DNA of 16,329 bases, from the NCBI GenBank assembly GCA_022838965.1, contig JALHDK010000018.1:1-16329 (forward strand). Direction: 5' to 3'. The position numbers were made by a program, and so were the translations under genes. Positions 1 through 7,623 of the stretch are shown here, one piece after another. Numbering within the stretch: position 1 is the stretch's first letter; the number at the start of each line of letters is the position of its first letter. The notes beneath the pieces are model-generated. The model saw only the letters and a program-made list of their open reading frames with translations, had not been told where the DNA came from and did no database searches. Source of the DNA: Actinomycetales bacterium. GTDB taxonomy: Bacteria; Actinomycetota; Actinomycetes; Actinomycetales; Actinomycetaceae.

Positions 1-1521
1 ATGGACGCCGAGGGCGCGGTCACACGCATGACCCTGTTCGACGCGTTCTACTTCATGAGCTACACCGCCACGACCATTGGCTTCGGCGAGCTGCCCCACA
101 CCTTCACCATCCCGCAGCGGATGTGGGTGACCTTCTCCATCTACGCGTCGGTGATCGGCTGGGCGTACGTGTTCGGCATGCTCTTTGCGCTCCTGCAGGA
201 GCAGTCCTTCCGCGACGCGCTCGCCACCGGCTCCTTCCGGCGTCGCGTCCGCGCCTTTCGTGAACCCTTCCTCCTGGTGGCCGGGTACGGCCGGGCGGGT
301 CGCCTCCTGTGCCGGGAGCTGGACGCGCTCGGACGCCGCATGGTCGTCGTCGACGCCAACCACCGCCGGATCGAGACGCTGGCGGCGGACCAGCTCTCGT
401 CCGACATCCCCGGCATGGCGGGCGACGTCCACAACCCCGCCGTCCTGGGGCTGGCGGGCCTGGGCCACCAGTACTGCGAGGGGGTGGTGGCCCTCACGAG
501 CGACGACGACGCCAACCTCGCCGTCGTCATGGCCACCCAACTCCTCAGGCCGGACCTCCCGGTGATCGCACGGGCGAACAGCCGGACGGCGGTGTCCCGC
601 ATGGCCGACTTCAACCCGACTGCGGTGATCAACCCGTACGACCGCTACGGGACGTACCTCGCGCTCGCCCTCCACCACCCGGTGACCTACCAGCTGGTGA
701 ACTGGCTGATCAGCCCGCCCGGTTCCGAGCTCCCACCGCTCCGGGAGGGGCTCGCGGACGGCCGCTGGGTGGTGTGCGCCGATGGCGTCTTCGGTGAGGA
801 CATGGCCGCGGACCTCACGGCCGCCGGTCTGGAGGTGACCCTCACCAACCCGGCCGACGGCAACCCGGACCTTGCCGGGGCGGTGGGCTTCGTCGCCGGT
901 GCGGAGAGCGACACCATCAACCTCTCCCTCGCCGCCCACGCCCGACTGACCAATCCGGACGTCTTCCTCACGGTTCGGCAGCACCACCACAGCAACGCCC
1001 CCCTCGTGGAGGCCTTCGAGCCCGACGCCGTCTTCGTTGCGAATGACCTGGTGGTCCTGGAGACCCTGGCGCGCATCATCACCCCCCTGTACTGGACCTT
1101 CATCGACCACGTCCTGCAACAGGACGACACGTGGTCGCAGCAGATGCTCAGCCGGCTCGTGTCAGCCTGCGGCGAACGGACGCCGCACGTCACCCGGATC
1201 GTCCTTGACAGGTCCGATGCCCCGGCGGCGTGGCGGTGGGTGCAGGGCGACACCCTCCGGCTCGGGGACCTGGCCCGGGACCCCGCGGACCGTGAGGCCT
1301 CCCTGCCGGTTGTGCCGCTCCTCCTGGTGCGAGATGGCGAGAGCCGCTTCGCGCCGCCGTCGGAGACCATCCTCCACGCCGGGGACACGCTGGTGGTGGC
1401 CGGGCGCAGCGGGGGCCTGACCGCGCTCTCCATGACCCTGTACTACGACTCGCGGGTCCGCTACGTGGCCACCGGACGGCAGGTGCCGGAAACGTGGGTC
1501 TGGCGCGCCCTCACCCCCTGA
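1..1521 (+). CDS. Potassium-channel-like protein with RCK (TrkA-N/TrkA-C) domains, 5' partial
   Basis: Membrane ion channel with cytoplasmic nucleotide-binding regulatory domains. The visible part opens with a pore helix and a selectivity-filter-like TTIGFGE (residues 24-30), followed by one transmembrane helix (about 41-65). A first RCK/TrkA-N Rossmann domain follows (about 89-235), with GYGRAG at 95-100 and Asp118 at the end of the second strand, the usual nucleotide-ribose contact. A second RCK-like half lies at about 255-370 but lacks a clean GxGxxG. The C-terminal part (about 410-480, ending in AGDTLVVAG) resembles TrkA-C. Two-helix K+ channels need a helix before the pore; only nine residues precede it here, so the ATG at base 1 is probably internal and the gene is probably cut by the window edge. 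The filter reads GFGE instead of the classic GYGD, so K+ selectivity is inferred, not certain. The gene stands alone, with a 190-bp gap before the next gene. Confidence 0.85.
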   Translation: MDAEGAVTRMTLFDAFYFMSYTATTIGFGELPHTFTIPQRMWVTFSIYASVIGWAYVFGMLFALLQEQSFRDALATGSFRRRVRAFREPFLLVAGYGRAGRLLCRELDALGRRMVVVDANHRRIETLAADQLSSDIPGMAGDVHNPAVLGLAGLGHQYCEGVVALTSDDDANLAVVMATQLLRPDLPVIARANSRTAVSRMADFNPTAVINPYDRYGTYLALALHHPVTYQLVNWLISPPGSELPPLREGLADGRWVVCADGVFGEDMAADLTAAGLEVTLTNPADGNPDLAGAVGFVAGAESDTINLSLAAHARLTNPDVFLTVRQHHHSNAPLVEAFEPDAVFVANDLVVLETLARIITPLYWTFIDHVLQQDDTWSQQMLSRLVSACGERTPHVTRIVLDRSDAPAAWRWVQGDTLRLGDLARDPADREASLPVVPLLLVRDGESRFAPPSETILHAGDTLVVAGRSGGLTALSMTLYYDSRVRYVATGRQVPETWVWRALTP

Positions 1522-1547
1522 GGTGGGTGGGGAATGGCGGGTTGTGG

Positions 1548-1563
1548 GCGGGCGCCAGCCCGC
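1548..1563 (+). terminator. GC-rich hairpin after the channel gene, possible terminator
   Basis: GCGGGC and GCCCGC form perfect 6-bp arms around a GCCA loop, starting 27 bp after the channel gene stop codon. There is no T-tract. High-GC actinobacteria often lack U-tracts at terminators, but GC-rich sequence also forms such hairpins by chance, so this is weak. Confidence 0.25.
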
Positions 1564-1629
1564 GGACGCACCGAGTGGGTGGGCGGCAGCCCCGGACGCA
1601 TGAGAGGGCGAGCGCCACGCCCGGACGCA
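1564..1629. repeat. Three copies of GGACGCA at 29-30 bp spacing
   Basis: GGACGCA occurs at 1564-1570, 1594-1600 and 1623-1629. The copies start 30 and 29 bp apart and each is preceded by a C-rich CCC/CCG stretch. They lie in the non-coding gap upstream of the kinase-GH13 gene. Spacing close to three helical turns would place them on the same face of the DNA, as for a bound regulator, but the motif is short and could be chance. Confidence 0.4.
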
Positions 1630-1638
1630 CCCAGGGCG

Positions 1639-1644
1639 CATATT
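1639..1644 (+). promoter_or_regulatory. Candidate -10 box for the kinase-GH13 gene
   Basis: CATATT matches four of six positions of TATAAT and is the only AT-rich island in this gap. It would place a start of transcription near base 1651, just before the inverted repeat at 1654-1670. No convincing -35 box is visible 16-18 bp upstream. Confidence 0.3.
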
Positions 1645-1653
1645 CACCGAAAG

Positions 1654-1670
1654 GGGTGCGTGGCGCACCC
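1654..1670. promoter_or_regulatory. Perfect 7-bp inverted repeat upstream of the kinase-GH13 gene (operator or 5' leader hairpin)
   Basis: GGGTGCG and CGCACCC are exact complements separated by TGG, about 40 bp before the start codon and just after the candidate transcription start. This could be a repressor operator or a leader hairpin at the extreme 5' end of the mRNA. No neighbouring regulator gene is present to suggest which. Confidence 0.4.
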
Positions 1671-1697
1671 GCGTGGGGAAGACTTGGAGACGACCAC

Positions 1698-1705
1698 GGA
1701 AGGAG
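1698..1705 (+). promoter_or_regulatory. Ribosome binding site that sets the kinase-GH13 start
   Basis: GGAAGGAG lies six bases before ATG at 1712. It favours this start over the in-frame upstream start at 1673, whose extra 13 residues are basic and lie in what looks like leader sequence. Confidence 0.8.
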
Positions 1706-1711
1706 AGCGCG

Positions 1712-4315
1712 ATGGACTTTCCCGTCATCCCCGACCTCGGCGCCATCCCCACGGGCGACATGCCGGGTGACAAGGTACAGATCACGGAACAGCACGTCGC
1801 CAAGGCGCAGGCGATCTTCCCGCGCCTCTGGGACCTGCTGCAACCGGTGCTGGAGGCGAGCCCCCACCATCGGGCGGTGATCTCCGTCCACGGCGGCTCC
1901 GGCGTCGGGAAGTCCGAGACCGGCTCGCTGCTGGCCTTCTACCTCGGCGCCCGCGGCGTCGGGGCCTACATCCTCTCCGGGGACAACTACCCCCGGCGGA
2001 TTCCCCGGTACAACGACGCCGAGCGCCTGCGCGTGTTCCGTACCGGCGGCATCGCCGGACTGGTCGCGAAGGGCGAGTACGACGACGGCGTCAGGGCGGG
2101 CCTCGCCGTGCTGCAGGAGGAGGGGACCGACCCGGACCCCCGGCAGGTGGCCTCCCACCCGTGGCTGCGGACCTACCAGAGGGCAGGGCGGAAGGCCCTG
2201 TCCGCCTACCTCGGGAGTGACGCGGAGATCAACTTCGCCGAGATCAACGGGATCCTCGCCGCGTTCCGGGCCGGCGCCCCCTCCCTCCTCCTGAAGCGCA
2301 TGGGACGGACCGAGAACGAGCTGTGGTACGACCGGGTCGACATGACGGGCGTCCAGGTGGTCGTCGTCGAGTGGACGCACGGCAACAACGACAACCTCCA
2401 CGGCATTGACATCCCGATCCTGCTCACCAGCACACCCGAGGAGACGCTCGCCCACCGCCGCTCCCGCGCCCGCGACGGCGCCGTCGACAGCCCGTTCACG
2501 ACCATGGTGCTCGAACTGGAGCAGGCGAAGCTCCACGCGCAGGCGCACCGGGCCCGGATCATCCTGGCGAAGACCGGCGAACTCTGGGACTACGACACCT
2601 ACCTCCGGCGGATGGGCAAGGATCTCCCCGGCGCCGGACCCATGCTCAACGTGTACCCCGACAGCATCGGAGGCACCGTGAAGGACCTCGTGACCTTCAT
2701 CCGCCACCCCGCGCTGCGCGACGTCTTCCAGTCCACCTACATGCTGCCCAGCATCTTCAACACTGACCTGGACCGTGGCTTCTCCGTCATCGACTACCAG
2801 CTCAACGACCTCTACGCGACCCGGGAGGACCTCGAGGCGCTCCAGGACGAGGGCATCGACTTCAAGTTCGACTTCATCCTCAATCACGCCTCCGTGCTCT
2901 CCCCACAGTTCCAGGACATCCTCACGCGGGGCGAGAGGTCGCCCTTCCGGGACTTCTTCATCGACTGGAACGCGTTCTGGGCCGGGCATGGCGAGATGAC
3001 GCCGGAGGGATACATCCAGCCCGATCCCGAGCTGATCAAGGACATGTTCTTCCGCAAGCCCGGGCTCCCGATCCTGATGGTGCGGCTGCCCGACGGCACG
3101 GAGAAGCCCTACTGGAACACCTTCTACCAGGAGGTCCGCTACCCGCGCGTGGACGCCCAGGACCTCATGCGGGCGGCCGGGGTGCAGTACGCCACCGCCG
3201 ACGTCCTCGCCCACCGGGTGAACGCGGCCCTCGACGCGGGCCACAAGCCGGCCGAGGCTGACTTCGCGGGCTTCGAGGCCCACCGCGACGCCGTGGTGGA
3301 GTTCCTCGAGTCGCGGCGCACGTACCTGGGCCAGATGGACCTCAACATCACGTCACCTCTCGTGTGGGAGTTCTACGAGGACACCCTCGCCACGCTCGCC
3401 GGTTACGGGGCGCAGATTGTCCGGCTGGACGCCTTCGCCTACGCACCGAAGGAGCCGGGTGCGAAGAACTTCCTGAACGACCCCGGCACGTGGGAGCTGC
3501 TCGATCGGGTGAAGCAGCTGGCCAACCGCCACGGGGTGATCCTGCTGCCCGAGATCCACTCGAGGTACGAGGAGCGGATCCACGAGATCATCGCGGCCAA
3601 GGGTTTCATGACCTATGACTTCTTCCTCCCCGGCCTCCTCATCGACGCCTTCGAACGCAACGACTCGACCACGCTCCGGCGGTGGATCAGCGACATCCTG
3701 GAGAAGGGCATCCGGACCGTGAACATGCTCGGCTGCCACGACGGCATCCCGCTGCTGGACCTCAAGGGACTGCTCAGCGACGAGGAGATCGACGCCCTCA
3801 TCGAGACGGTCAAGGGCCGGGGGGGATACGTCAAGGACCTCCACGGGCAGAAGAAGATGTACTACCAGGTGAACGCCACCTACTACAGCGCCCTCGGGGA
3901 GGACGACCAGCGGCTGCTGCTGGCGCGGGCCATTCAGCTCTTCATGCCGGGCAAACCGCAGGTGTGGTACCTCGACCTGTTCGCGGGGAGGAACAACCAC
4001 GCCGCCGTGGAGAAGGCGGGTTCGGGCGGGCACAAGGAGATCAACCGCACCAACCTCACGATGGCGGACGTGGCCGAGGGCCTGGCGAAGCCGGTGGTGC
4101 AGCAGCAGCTTGAGCTGCTGCGCTTCCGCGCCACCTGCCCCGCGTTCGGTTTCGACGCCGAGTGCGTGGTGGGCGACACGCCGGCCGACCGGCTGTCCAT
4201 CACGTGGAGCCGGGCCGGCCATCGGGCGACGCTCGAGGCGAGCCTCGCCGATCACACCTTCCGGATCACCGCCAGCAACCCGGCCGGCGAGGAGACGTGG
4301 ACGTTCAGCACCTGA
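1712..4315 (+). CDS. Two-domain protein: P-loop kinase-like domain fused to GH13_18 (sucrose phosphorylase-like) domain
   Basis: 867 residues. The first ~330 resemble a uridine-kinase-type P-loop NTPase: Walker A GGSGVGKS (61-68), a DNYPRRIP segment at 91-98 like the substrate loop of that family, VVVVEWTHG (216-224) in the Walker B position, and an arginine-rich lid-like stretch (RRSRARDG, 249-256). From about 340 the chain is a GH13 barrel of the sucrose phosphorylase subfamily (~500 residues alone). It has NH at 391-392 followed by FQDIL, RLDAFAY with nucleophile Asp573, LLPEIHS with acid/base Glu614, CHDGIPLLD with Asp677, then QVWYLDLFAGRN and INRTNLT. All three GH13 carboxylates are present. 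Relative to sucrose phosphorylase there is an extra helical segment of about 55 residues (about 482-538). The start is set by the GGAAGGAG at 1698. Probably cytoplasmic: no signal peptide is seen. By homology it cleaves an alpha-glucoside with phosphate; the acceptor and the kinase substrate cannot be told from sequence. Confidence 0.9.
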   Translation: MDFPVIPDLGAIPTGDMPGDKVQITEQHVAKAQAIFPRLWDLLQPVLEASPHHRAVISVHGGSGVGKSETGSLLAFYLGARGVGAYILSGDNYPRRIPRYNDAERLRVFRTGGIAGLVAKGEYDDGVRAGLAVLQEEGTDPDPRQVASHPWLRTYQRAGRKALSAYLGSDAEINFAEINGILAAFRAGAPSLLLKRMGRTENELWYDRVDMTGVQVVVVEWTHGNNDNLHGIDIPILLTSTPEETLAHRRSRARDGAVDSPFTTMVLELEQAKLHAQAHRARIILAKTGELWDYDTYLRRMGKDLPGAGPMLNVYPDSIGGTVKDLVTFIRHPALRDVFQSTYMLPSIFNTDLDRGFSVIDYQLNDLYATREDLEALQDEGIDFKFDFILNHASVLSPQFQDILTRGERSPFRDFFIDWNAFWAGHGEMTPEGYIQPDPELIKDMFFRKPGLPILMVRLPDGTEKPYWNTFYQEVRYPRVDAQDLMRAAGVQYATADVLAHRVNAALDAGHKPAEADFAGFEAHRDAVVEFLESRRTYLGQMDLNITSPLVWEFYEDTLATLAGYGAQIVRLDAFAYAPKEPGAKNFLNDPGTWELLDRVKQLANRHGVILLPEIHSRYEERIHEIIAAKGFMTYDFFLPGLLIDAFERNDSTTLRRWISDILEKGIRTVNMLGCHDGIPLLDLKGLLSDEEIDALIETVKGRGGYVKDLHGQKKMYYQVNATYYSALGEDDQRLLLARAIQLFMPGKPQVWYLDLFAGRNNHAAVEKAGSGGHKEINRTNLTMADVAEGLAKPVVQQQLELLRFRATCPAFGFDAECVVGDTPADRLSITWSRAGHRATLEASLADHTFRITASNPAGEETWTFST

Positions 4316-4390
4316 GGCGGCGTCACCAGCCCACACGGGTGAACCCCGTCGGCGGCCGGAGGGGCGCGTCAGCGGCGGCGTGGTGGCGCT

Positions 4391-4404
4391 CGGCGGGTCC
4401 GCCG
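4391..4404. terminator. Hairpin between convergent genes, possible bidirectional terminator
   Basis: CGGCG and CGCCG arms enclose a GGTC loop in the 102-bp gap between the 3' ends of the kinase-GH13 and ychF genes. A second small stem, ACGGG/CCCGT with a 5-base loop, lies at 4335-4349. Neither has a T-tract. Position between converging genes is the main argument. Confidence 0.25.
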
Positions 4405-4417
4405 GATGCAGACCGGC

Positions 4418-5503
4418 CTAGACGTTGAAACGGAACTCCACCACGTCGCCGTCGCGCATGACGTAGTCCTTGCCCTCGATCCGGACCTTGCCATGGGCCC
4501 GGGCCTCGTGCATCGACCCGGCGGCCACGAGGTCCTCGTAGCTCACGATCTCGGCCTTGATGAAGCCACGCTGGAAGTCGGAGTGGATGACTCCCGCGGC
4601 CTGCGGGGCGGTCCACCCCTTGCGGATGGTCCACGCCCGGGACTCCTTCGGGCCCGCCGTCAGGAAGGTCTGCAAGCCCAGGGTCGCGAAGCCCACGCGG
4701 GCGAGCTTGTCGAGACCGGATTCGGTCTGCCCGGCGTCCGCGAGCATCTCCCGGGCCTCGTCCTCCTCGAGCTCCACCAGCTCGGCCTCGAACTTCGCAT
4801 CCATGAAGATCGCCTCGGCCGGCGCGACCAGGGCCGAGAGCGAGGCGATCAGGGCCGCGTCGGCCAGGCCGGCGTCGTCGGTGTTGAACACGAAGATGAA
4901 CGGCTTGGCGGTCATCAGCTGGAACGTGGCGAGGTGCTCCCGGTCCAGGCGTCCCTGCGCGACGGCGGCCGACAGCAGCTCGCCCCGGGCCAGGGCCTCC
5001 TGGGCAGCGTGGGCGGTGGCGAGGACCGCCGGGTCGGTCTTCTTCCCGCGCACCTCCTTCTCGAGGCGGGGAATCGCCTTCTCGAGGGTCTGCAGGTCCG
5101 CCAGGATCAGCTCGGTGGTGAGGGTTTCGAGGTCGTCCTTGGGATCGACGCGGCCCTCCACGTGCACCACGTCCGGATCCGTGAAGACCCGCGTCACCAC
5201 GCAGATGGCGTCCGCCTCCCGGATGTTGGCGAGGAACTGGTTGCCGAGGCCTTCGCCCTCGGAGGCGCCGCGCACGATCCCGGCGATGTCCACGAAGGAC
5301 ACGGTGGCCGGCACGATCCTCTCCGAGTGGAACATGCGCGCGAGCACGCCCAGCCGGGCGTCCGGAAGCGGCACGATGCCGATGTTCGGATCGATGGTGG
5401 CGAACGGGTAGTTCGCCGCCAGAACGGTCGCACGGGTCAGGGCGTTGAACAGGGTGGACTTGCCGACGTTGGGCAGGCCGGCGATCCCGATGGTGAGGGC
5501 CAC
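4418..5503 (-). CDS. ychF: YchF/OLA1-type redox-regulated NTPase
   Basis: 361 residues, close to the usual ~363. Obg-family P-loop NTPase that prefers ATP in characterised members and associates with the ribosome. Visible are the G1 loop GLPNVGKS (9-16), the G3 DIAG (72-75), a coiled-coil-like helical insert around 125-195, and a C-terminal TGS domain (about 275-358) ending in EFRFNV. The G4 position reads NTDD (207-210), where YchF proteins usually have NxxE; this Glu-to-Asp change is mild. The start is placed at the GTG that gives VALTIGIAG, matching family N-termini; a TTG three codons upstream (5512) would add an atypical extension. No Shine-Dalgarno precedes the GTG, but a TAGACT box lies eight bases before it, suggesting a leaderless mRNA. 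It is 69 bp downstream of the anti-sigma gene on the same strand and convergent with the kinase-GH13 gene. Confidence 0.97.
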   Translation of the reverse strand: MALTIGIAGLPNVGKSTLFNALTRATVLAANYPFATIDPNIGIVPLPDARLGVLARMFHSERIVPATVSFVDIAGIVRGASEGEGLGNQFLANIREADAICVVTRVFTDPDVVHVEGRVDPKDDLETLTTELILADLQTLEKAIPRLEKEVRGKKTDPAVLATAHAAQEALARGELLSAAVAQGRLDREHLATFQLMTAKPFIFVFNTDDAGLADAALIASLSALVAPAEAIFMDAKFEAELVELEEDEAREMLADAGQTESGLDKLARVGFATLGLQTFLTAGPKESRAWTIRKGWTAPQAAGVIHSDFQRGFIKAEIVSYEDLVAAGSMHEARAHGKVRIEGKDYVMRDGDVVEFRFNV

Positions 5504-5511
5504 GACGATCA

Positions 5512-5517
5512 AGTCTA
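5512..5517 (-). promoter_or_regulatory. Candidate -10 box for leaderless ychF mRNA
   Basis: TAGACT (minus strand) fits the TAnnnT -10 consensus and ends eight bases before the GTG start, which would put the transcription start at or next to the start codon. No Shine-Dalgarno is present between them. No clear -35 box is seen. Confidence 0.4.
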
Positions 5518-5572
5518 GGCGACGCCGCCCGCGGCCTCCCCCGCTGCCCCGCCCTGCCCCGCTGCCCTGGCG

Positions 5573-6349
5573 TCAGGCGAACGTCCCCCGGACGATGCTG
5601 TCGCCGCTGTGCGTCGGGTCGCCGTCGAAGTCCTCGCGCGAGACGTCCACGATCACGTACTCCTGCAGGTCGAGCCCGGCGGGGATGGCGAACTCGGCGT
5701 GGTCGCCGTTCATCGTGCCGAGGGAGACCAGCCGCTGGACCTCGCGGTCGATGAGCCACACCTCGCGGTACCCGTCGACGGCCACATCCGGGAGGTCGAC
5801 GACGAGGACCAGCTCGCCGTTGACGCTCTTCAGGCTCGCGCTCCCCTCGGCGGACCAGCCGGGGAGGGGTTCGAGCCCGATCGACTGGATCACCTCGACA
5901 CTGGGACGTCCGGCGAGCGTGTTCCAGGCGGCCATGCTGCCGACGCCGAGGGCGAAGCTGGCGGCCGCCGCGAGGGCGATGCGCCGGATCCAGGGCCGGT
6001 CATTCCGACGGCGCAGCGGCGTCACCGTGCCCCCGGCAGGGGTGCTGCTCCCTGCGGCCGGCACGCTCCCGGCATCCGCCGTGCCCCCACCAGTGGCCCG
6101 ACGGCTCCCCCCGGAGGGCGCGCTCCCGGCGTCCGGGGCGCCAAGCTGCACCGCGATCCGCTCCCACACGGCCGCGGACGGCCGTTCCAGCGGCTGCGGG
6201 TCGCGCAGGGCGGCGGTCAGCTCTGCCCAGACGGCCCGCTCGTTCTGGCACACCGGACAGGTGTGCAGGTGCGTGACGGCGTCGGGAGAGAGTTCGGGCT
6301 CGCCGGCGGTGGCGAGCAGAGCCAGCTGCTCGTCAGTCAAGTGCGGCAT
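5573..6349 (-). CDS. RskA-like transmembrane anti-sigma factor
   Basis: 258 residues. The N-terminal cytoplasmic part has a zinc-finger-like anti-sigma motif, His27-x3-Cys31-x2-Cys34, in a short helical domain. A disordered Gly/Ser/Ala/Pro-rich linker (about 70-110) leads to one transmembrane helix (about 124-145, preceded by RRRNDRPWIRR). The extracytoplasmic C-terminal domain (about 150-257) matches the anti-sigma-K factor RskA domain, with EVWLID and SLG. It overlaps the upstream sigma gene by 17 bp, so translation is probably coupled, with only a weak GGTGG before its ATG. In the known SigK/RskA system the anti-sigma holds the sigma factor at the membrane until regulated proteolysis; the same role is inferred here. 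The signal sensed is unknown. The His-x3-Cys-x2-Cys finger is intact, so metal binding is expected. Confidence 0.92.
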   Translation of the reverse strand: MPHLTDEQLALLATAGEPELSPDAVTHLHTCPVCQNERAVWAELTAALRDPQPLERPSAAVWERIAVQLGAPDAGSAPSGGSRRATGGGTADAGSVPAAGSSTPAGGTVTPLRRRNDRPWIRRIALAAAASFALGVGSMAAWNTLAGRPSVEVIQSIGLEPLPGWSAEGSASLKSVNGELVLVVDLPDVAVDGYREVWLIDREVQRLVSLGTMNGDHAEFAIPAGLDLQEYVIVDVSREDFDGDPTHSGDSIVRGTFA

Positions 6350-6920
6350 CTGTCACCACCATCGCATCTCGTAGTCGTTTCAGGCTTCGTGTGATGTGCG
6401 ACTTGACCGTGCCGAGCGGTAGGCCCAGGGAATCGGCGATCGTCGCGTGAGTCATGTCGGAGTAGAAGGCCATCCGCAGGATTTCCTTCTGGGGCGACCC
6501 CAGCTGTTCCAGCGCATCCGCGATCAGGACCCGGTTGACCACCCGCGTGTCCGTCGAGGCTGCCACGGGCTCGGGGTCGAGGTGCGCGATCGCGGCCTGC
6601 TGGCTCCGGCGGGACCGGGAGCTGGACTCCCAGTGGTCGGCGATCTTGCGGCGGGTGATCCCGACCATCCAGGAGCCGAGGGCCGCGCGGTCGGGGTCGA
6701 AGGTGTGACGCGATCCCCACGCGGACACGAACACCTGCTGGGTGACGTCCTCGGCGTCGTGGGTGTTGCCGAGAGACCTCAGGGCCAGGGAGTAGACCAT
6801 CGGAGAGTAGCGGTCGTAGGCGCGCCGGATCGCGTCGGGCTCGCCCGCGGCGAACGCCTCGGCCAGCTCGTCGACCTCGGTCTGAACGGGACTCACCTCC
6901 CGGGTAGCGACCAGCAGCAT
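6333..6920 (-). CDS. ECF RNA polymerase sigma factor, SigK-like
   Basis: 195 residues, the usual ECF size. Sigma-70 region 2 spans about 17-98 (DAEDVTQQVFVSAW at 55-68, then GSWMVGITRRKIADHW), and region 4 spans about 132-186 with a helix-turn-helix at THATIADSLGLPLGTVKSH. Pairing with an RskA-type anti-sigma suggests the SigK-like group. It follows the sortase gene by 27 bp and overlaps the anti-sigma gene. The start is uncertain: ATG at 6920 is used, with no clean Shine-Dalgarno; GTG at 6896 is in frame but sits directly against a GGGAG. A TAGGAT box 12 bases before the ATG (6933-6938) could be a second, internal promoter. It probably directs transcription of its own operon, based on the promoter-like site at 8483-8509. 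Confidence 0.95.
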   Translation of the reverse strand: MLLVATREVSPVQTEVDELAEAFAAGEPDAIRRAYDRYSPMVYSLALRSLGNTHDAEDVTQQVFVSAWGSRHTFDPDRAALGSWMVGITRRKIADHWESSSRSRRSQQAAIAHLDPEPVAASTDTRVVNRVLIADALEQLGSPQKEILRMAFYSDMTHATIADSLGLPLGTVKSHITRSLKRLRDAMVVTDAALD

Positions 6921-6947
6921 CCTTGCGATTCCATCCTATGCGGCTCG

Positions 6948-7619
6948 TCACCCCACGGGTTCCGCGGTGACGATGATGTTGTCGTCGTAACTCTGCCGTG
7001 CGGCGTCCCACCGGCCCCCGCACGTGATGAGGACGAGCCGCCGCGGGCCTGACCGGTCGAAGTAGCGGGAGAAGTCGATGGTGACCTTCCCGAGCTGCTC
7101 GACGGCGGTGACCTCCCAGGTCGTGGTGACCCCGGCGGCGTCGGTCAGCTCCACGAGGTGTCCCTGGCGCGCGTTGCGGAGGTCGTAGAGCGGACCCCGG
7201 GGGGTCACGAAGGATCCGGCATGCGCCGCCACCACCACCGCGCCCGCCTCGGCTGCGGGGCTGGCCGCGTAGCGGTACCAGCCGGCGCGCAACGCGTCCT
7301 CGGGGATCTCCATCTGCCCGTCCGGCGCCACCCCCACCGGGTCGATCGGTATGGTCGCCCCGATCGCCTCGTAGCGGAGCGTCACCGGCGGCACCGCCAC
7401 GTCGGCCGGGGGCAGTTCCGCCTTCCTGATCGTGACGCCGGCCGGCGCCGCGGGGCGGCCGCCCTCCCGCGAGGTGTGGACGCCCGGACCGGTACGGGAT
7501 TCAGCCAGAATCTCCACCCGGGCCACAGCCGCTACGGCACGCCCCACGGGCTGCGCCGGTGCGGCGCAGCCCGTGAGGAGGAGTCCGGCGGCCACGGCGG
7601 AGCCGAGGAGCCGTTTCAT
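6948..7619 (-). CDS. Class F-like sortase with an N-terminal lipobox
   Basis: 223 residues. Sortases are membrane-bound cysteine transpeptidases that join surface proteins to the cell wall or to each other. The C-terminal catalytic domain (about 78-221) has VVVAAHAGSF with candidate catalytic His133, and RRLVLITCGG with Cys200, followed by YDDNIIVTAEP. The LITCGG signature fits class F. The catalytic arginine is not certain from sequence: Arg203 and Arg208 are candidates. The Gly that normally precedes the His is Ala here. The N-terminus has a signal sequence ending LLLTGC, a lipobox with Cys18, so the enzyme may be lipid-anchored instead of held by a transmembrane helix. It starts 4 bp after the DUF4397 gene, with GGAAG overlapping that gene's last codons; the sigma gene follows. 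This context makes the DUF4397 protein its probable substrate. Confidence 0.9.
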   Translation of the reverse strand: MKRLLGSAVAAGLLLTGCAAPAQPVGRAVAAVARVEILAESRTGPGVHTSREGGRPAAPAGVTIRKAELPPADVAVPPVTLRYEAIGATIPIDPVGVAPDGQMEIPEDALRAGWYRYAASPAAEAGAVVVAAHAGSFVTPRGPLYDLRNARQGHLVELTDAAGVTTTWEVTAVEQLGKVTIDFSRYFDRSGPRRLVLITCGGRWDAARQSYDDNIIVTAEPVG

Positions 7620-7623
7620 CGCG

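Noticed and set aside
1511..3283. A 590-codon open frame antisense to the kinase-GH13 gene
   Set aside because: No recognisable domain; the opposite strand encodes intact P-loop and GH13 motifs.
5521..5572. G/C-rich repeats (GGGCAGCGGGG twice on the minus strand) between the anti-sigma and ychF genes as a terminator or repeat element
   Set aside because: No stem with an adequate loop was found, and two short copies in such GC-rich DNA are weak evidence.
4323..5759. A 478-codon minus-strand frame over ychF
   Set aside because: Out of frame with ychF, which has full family motifs; the translation is Arg/Gly/Pro-rich.
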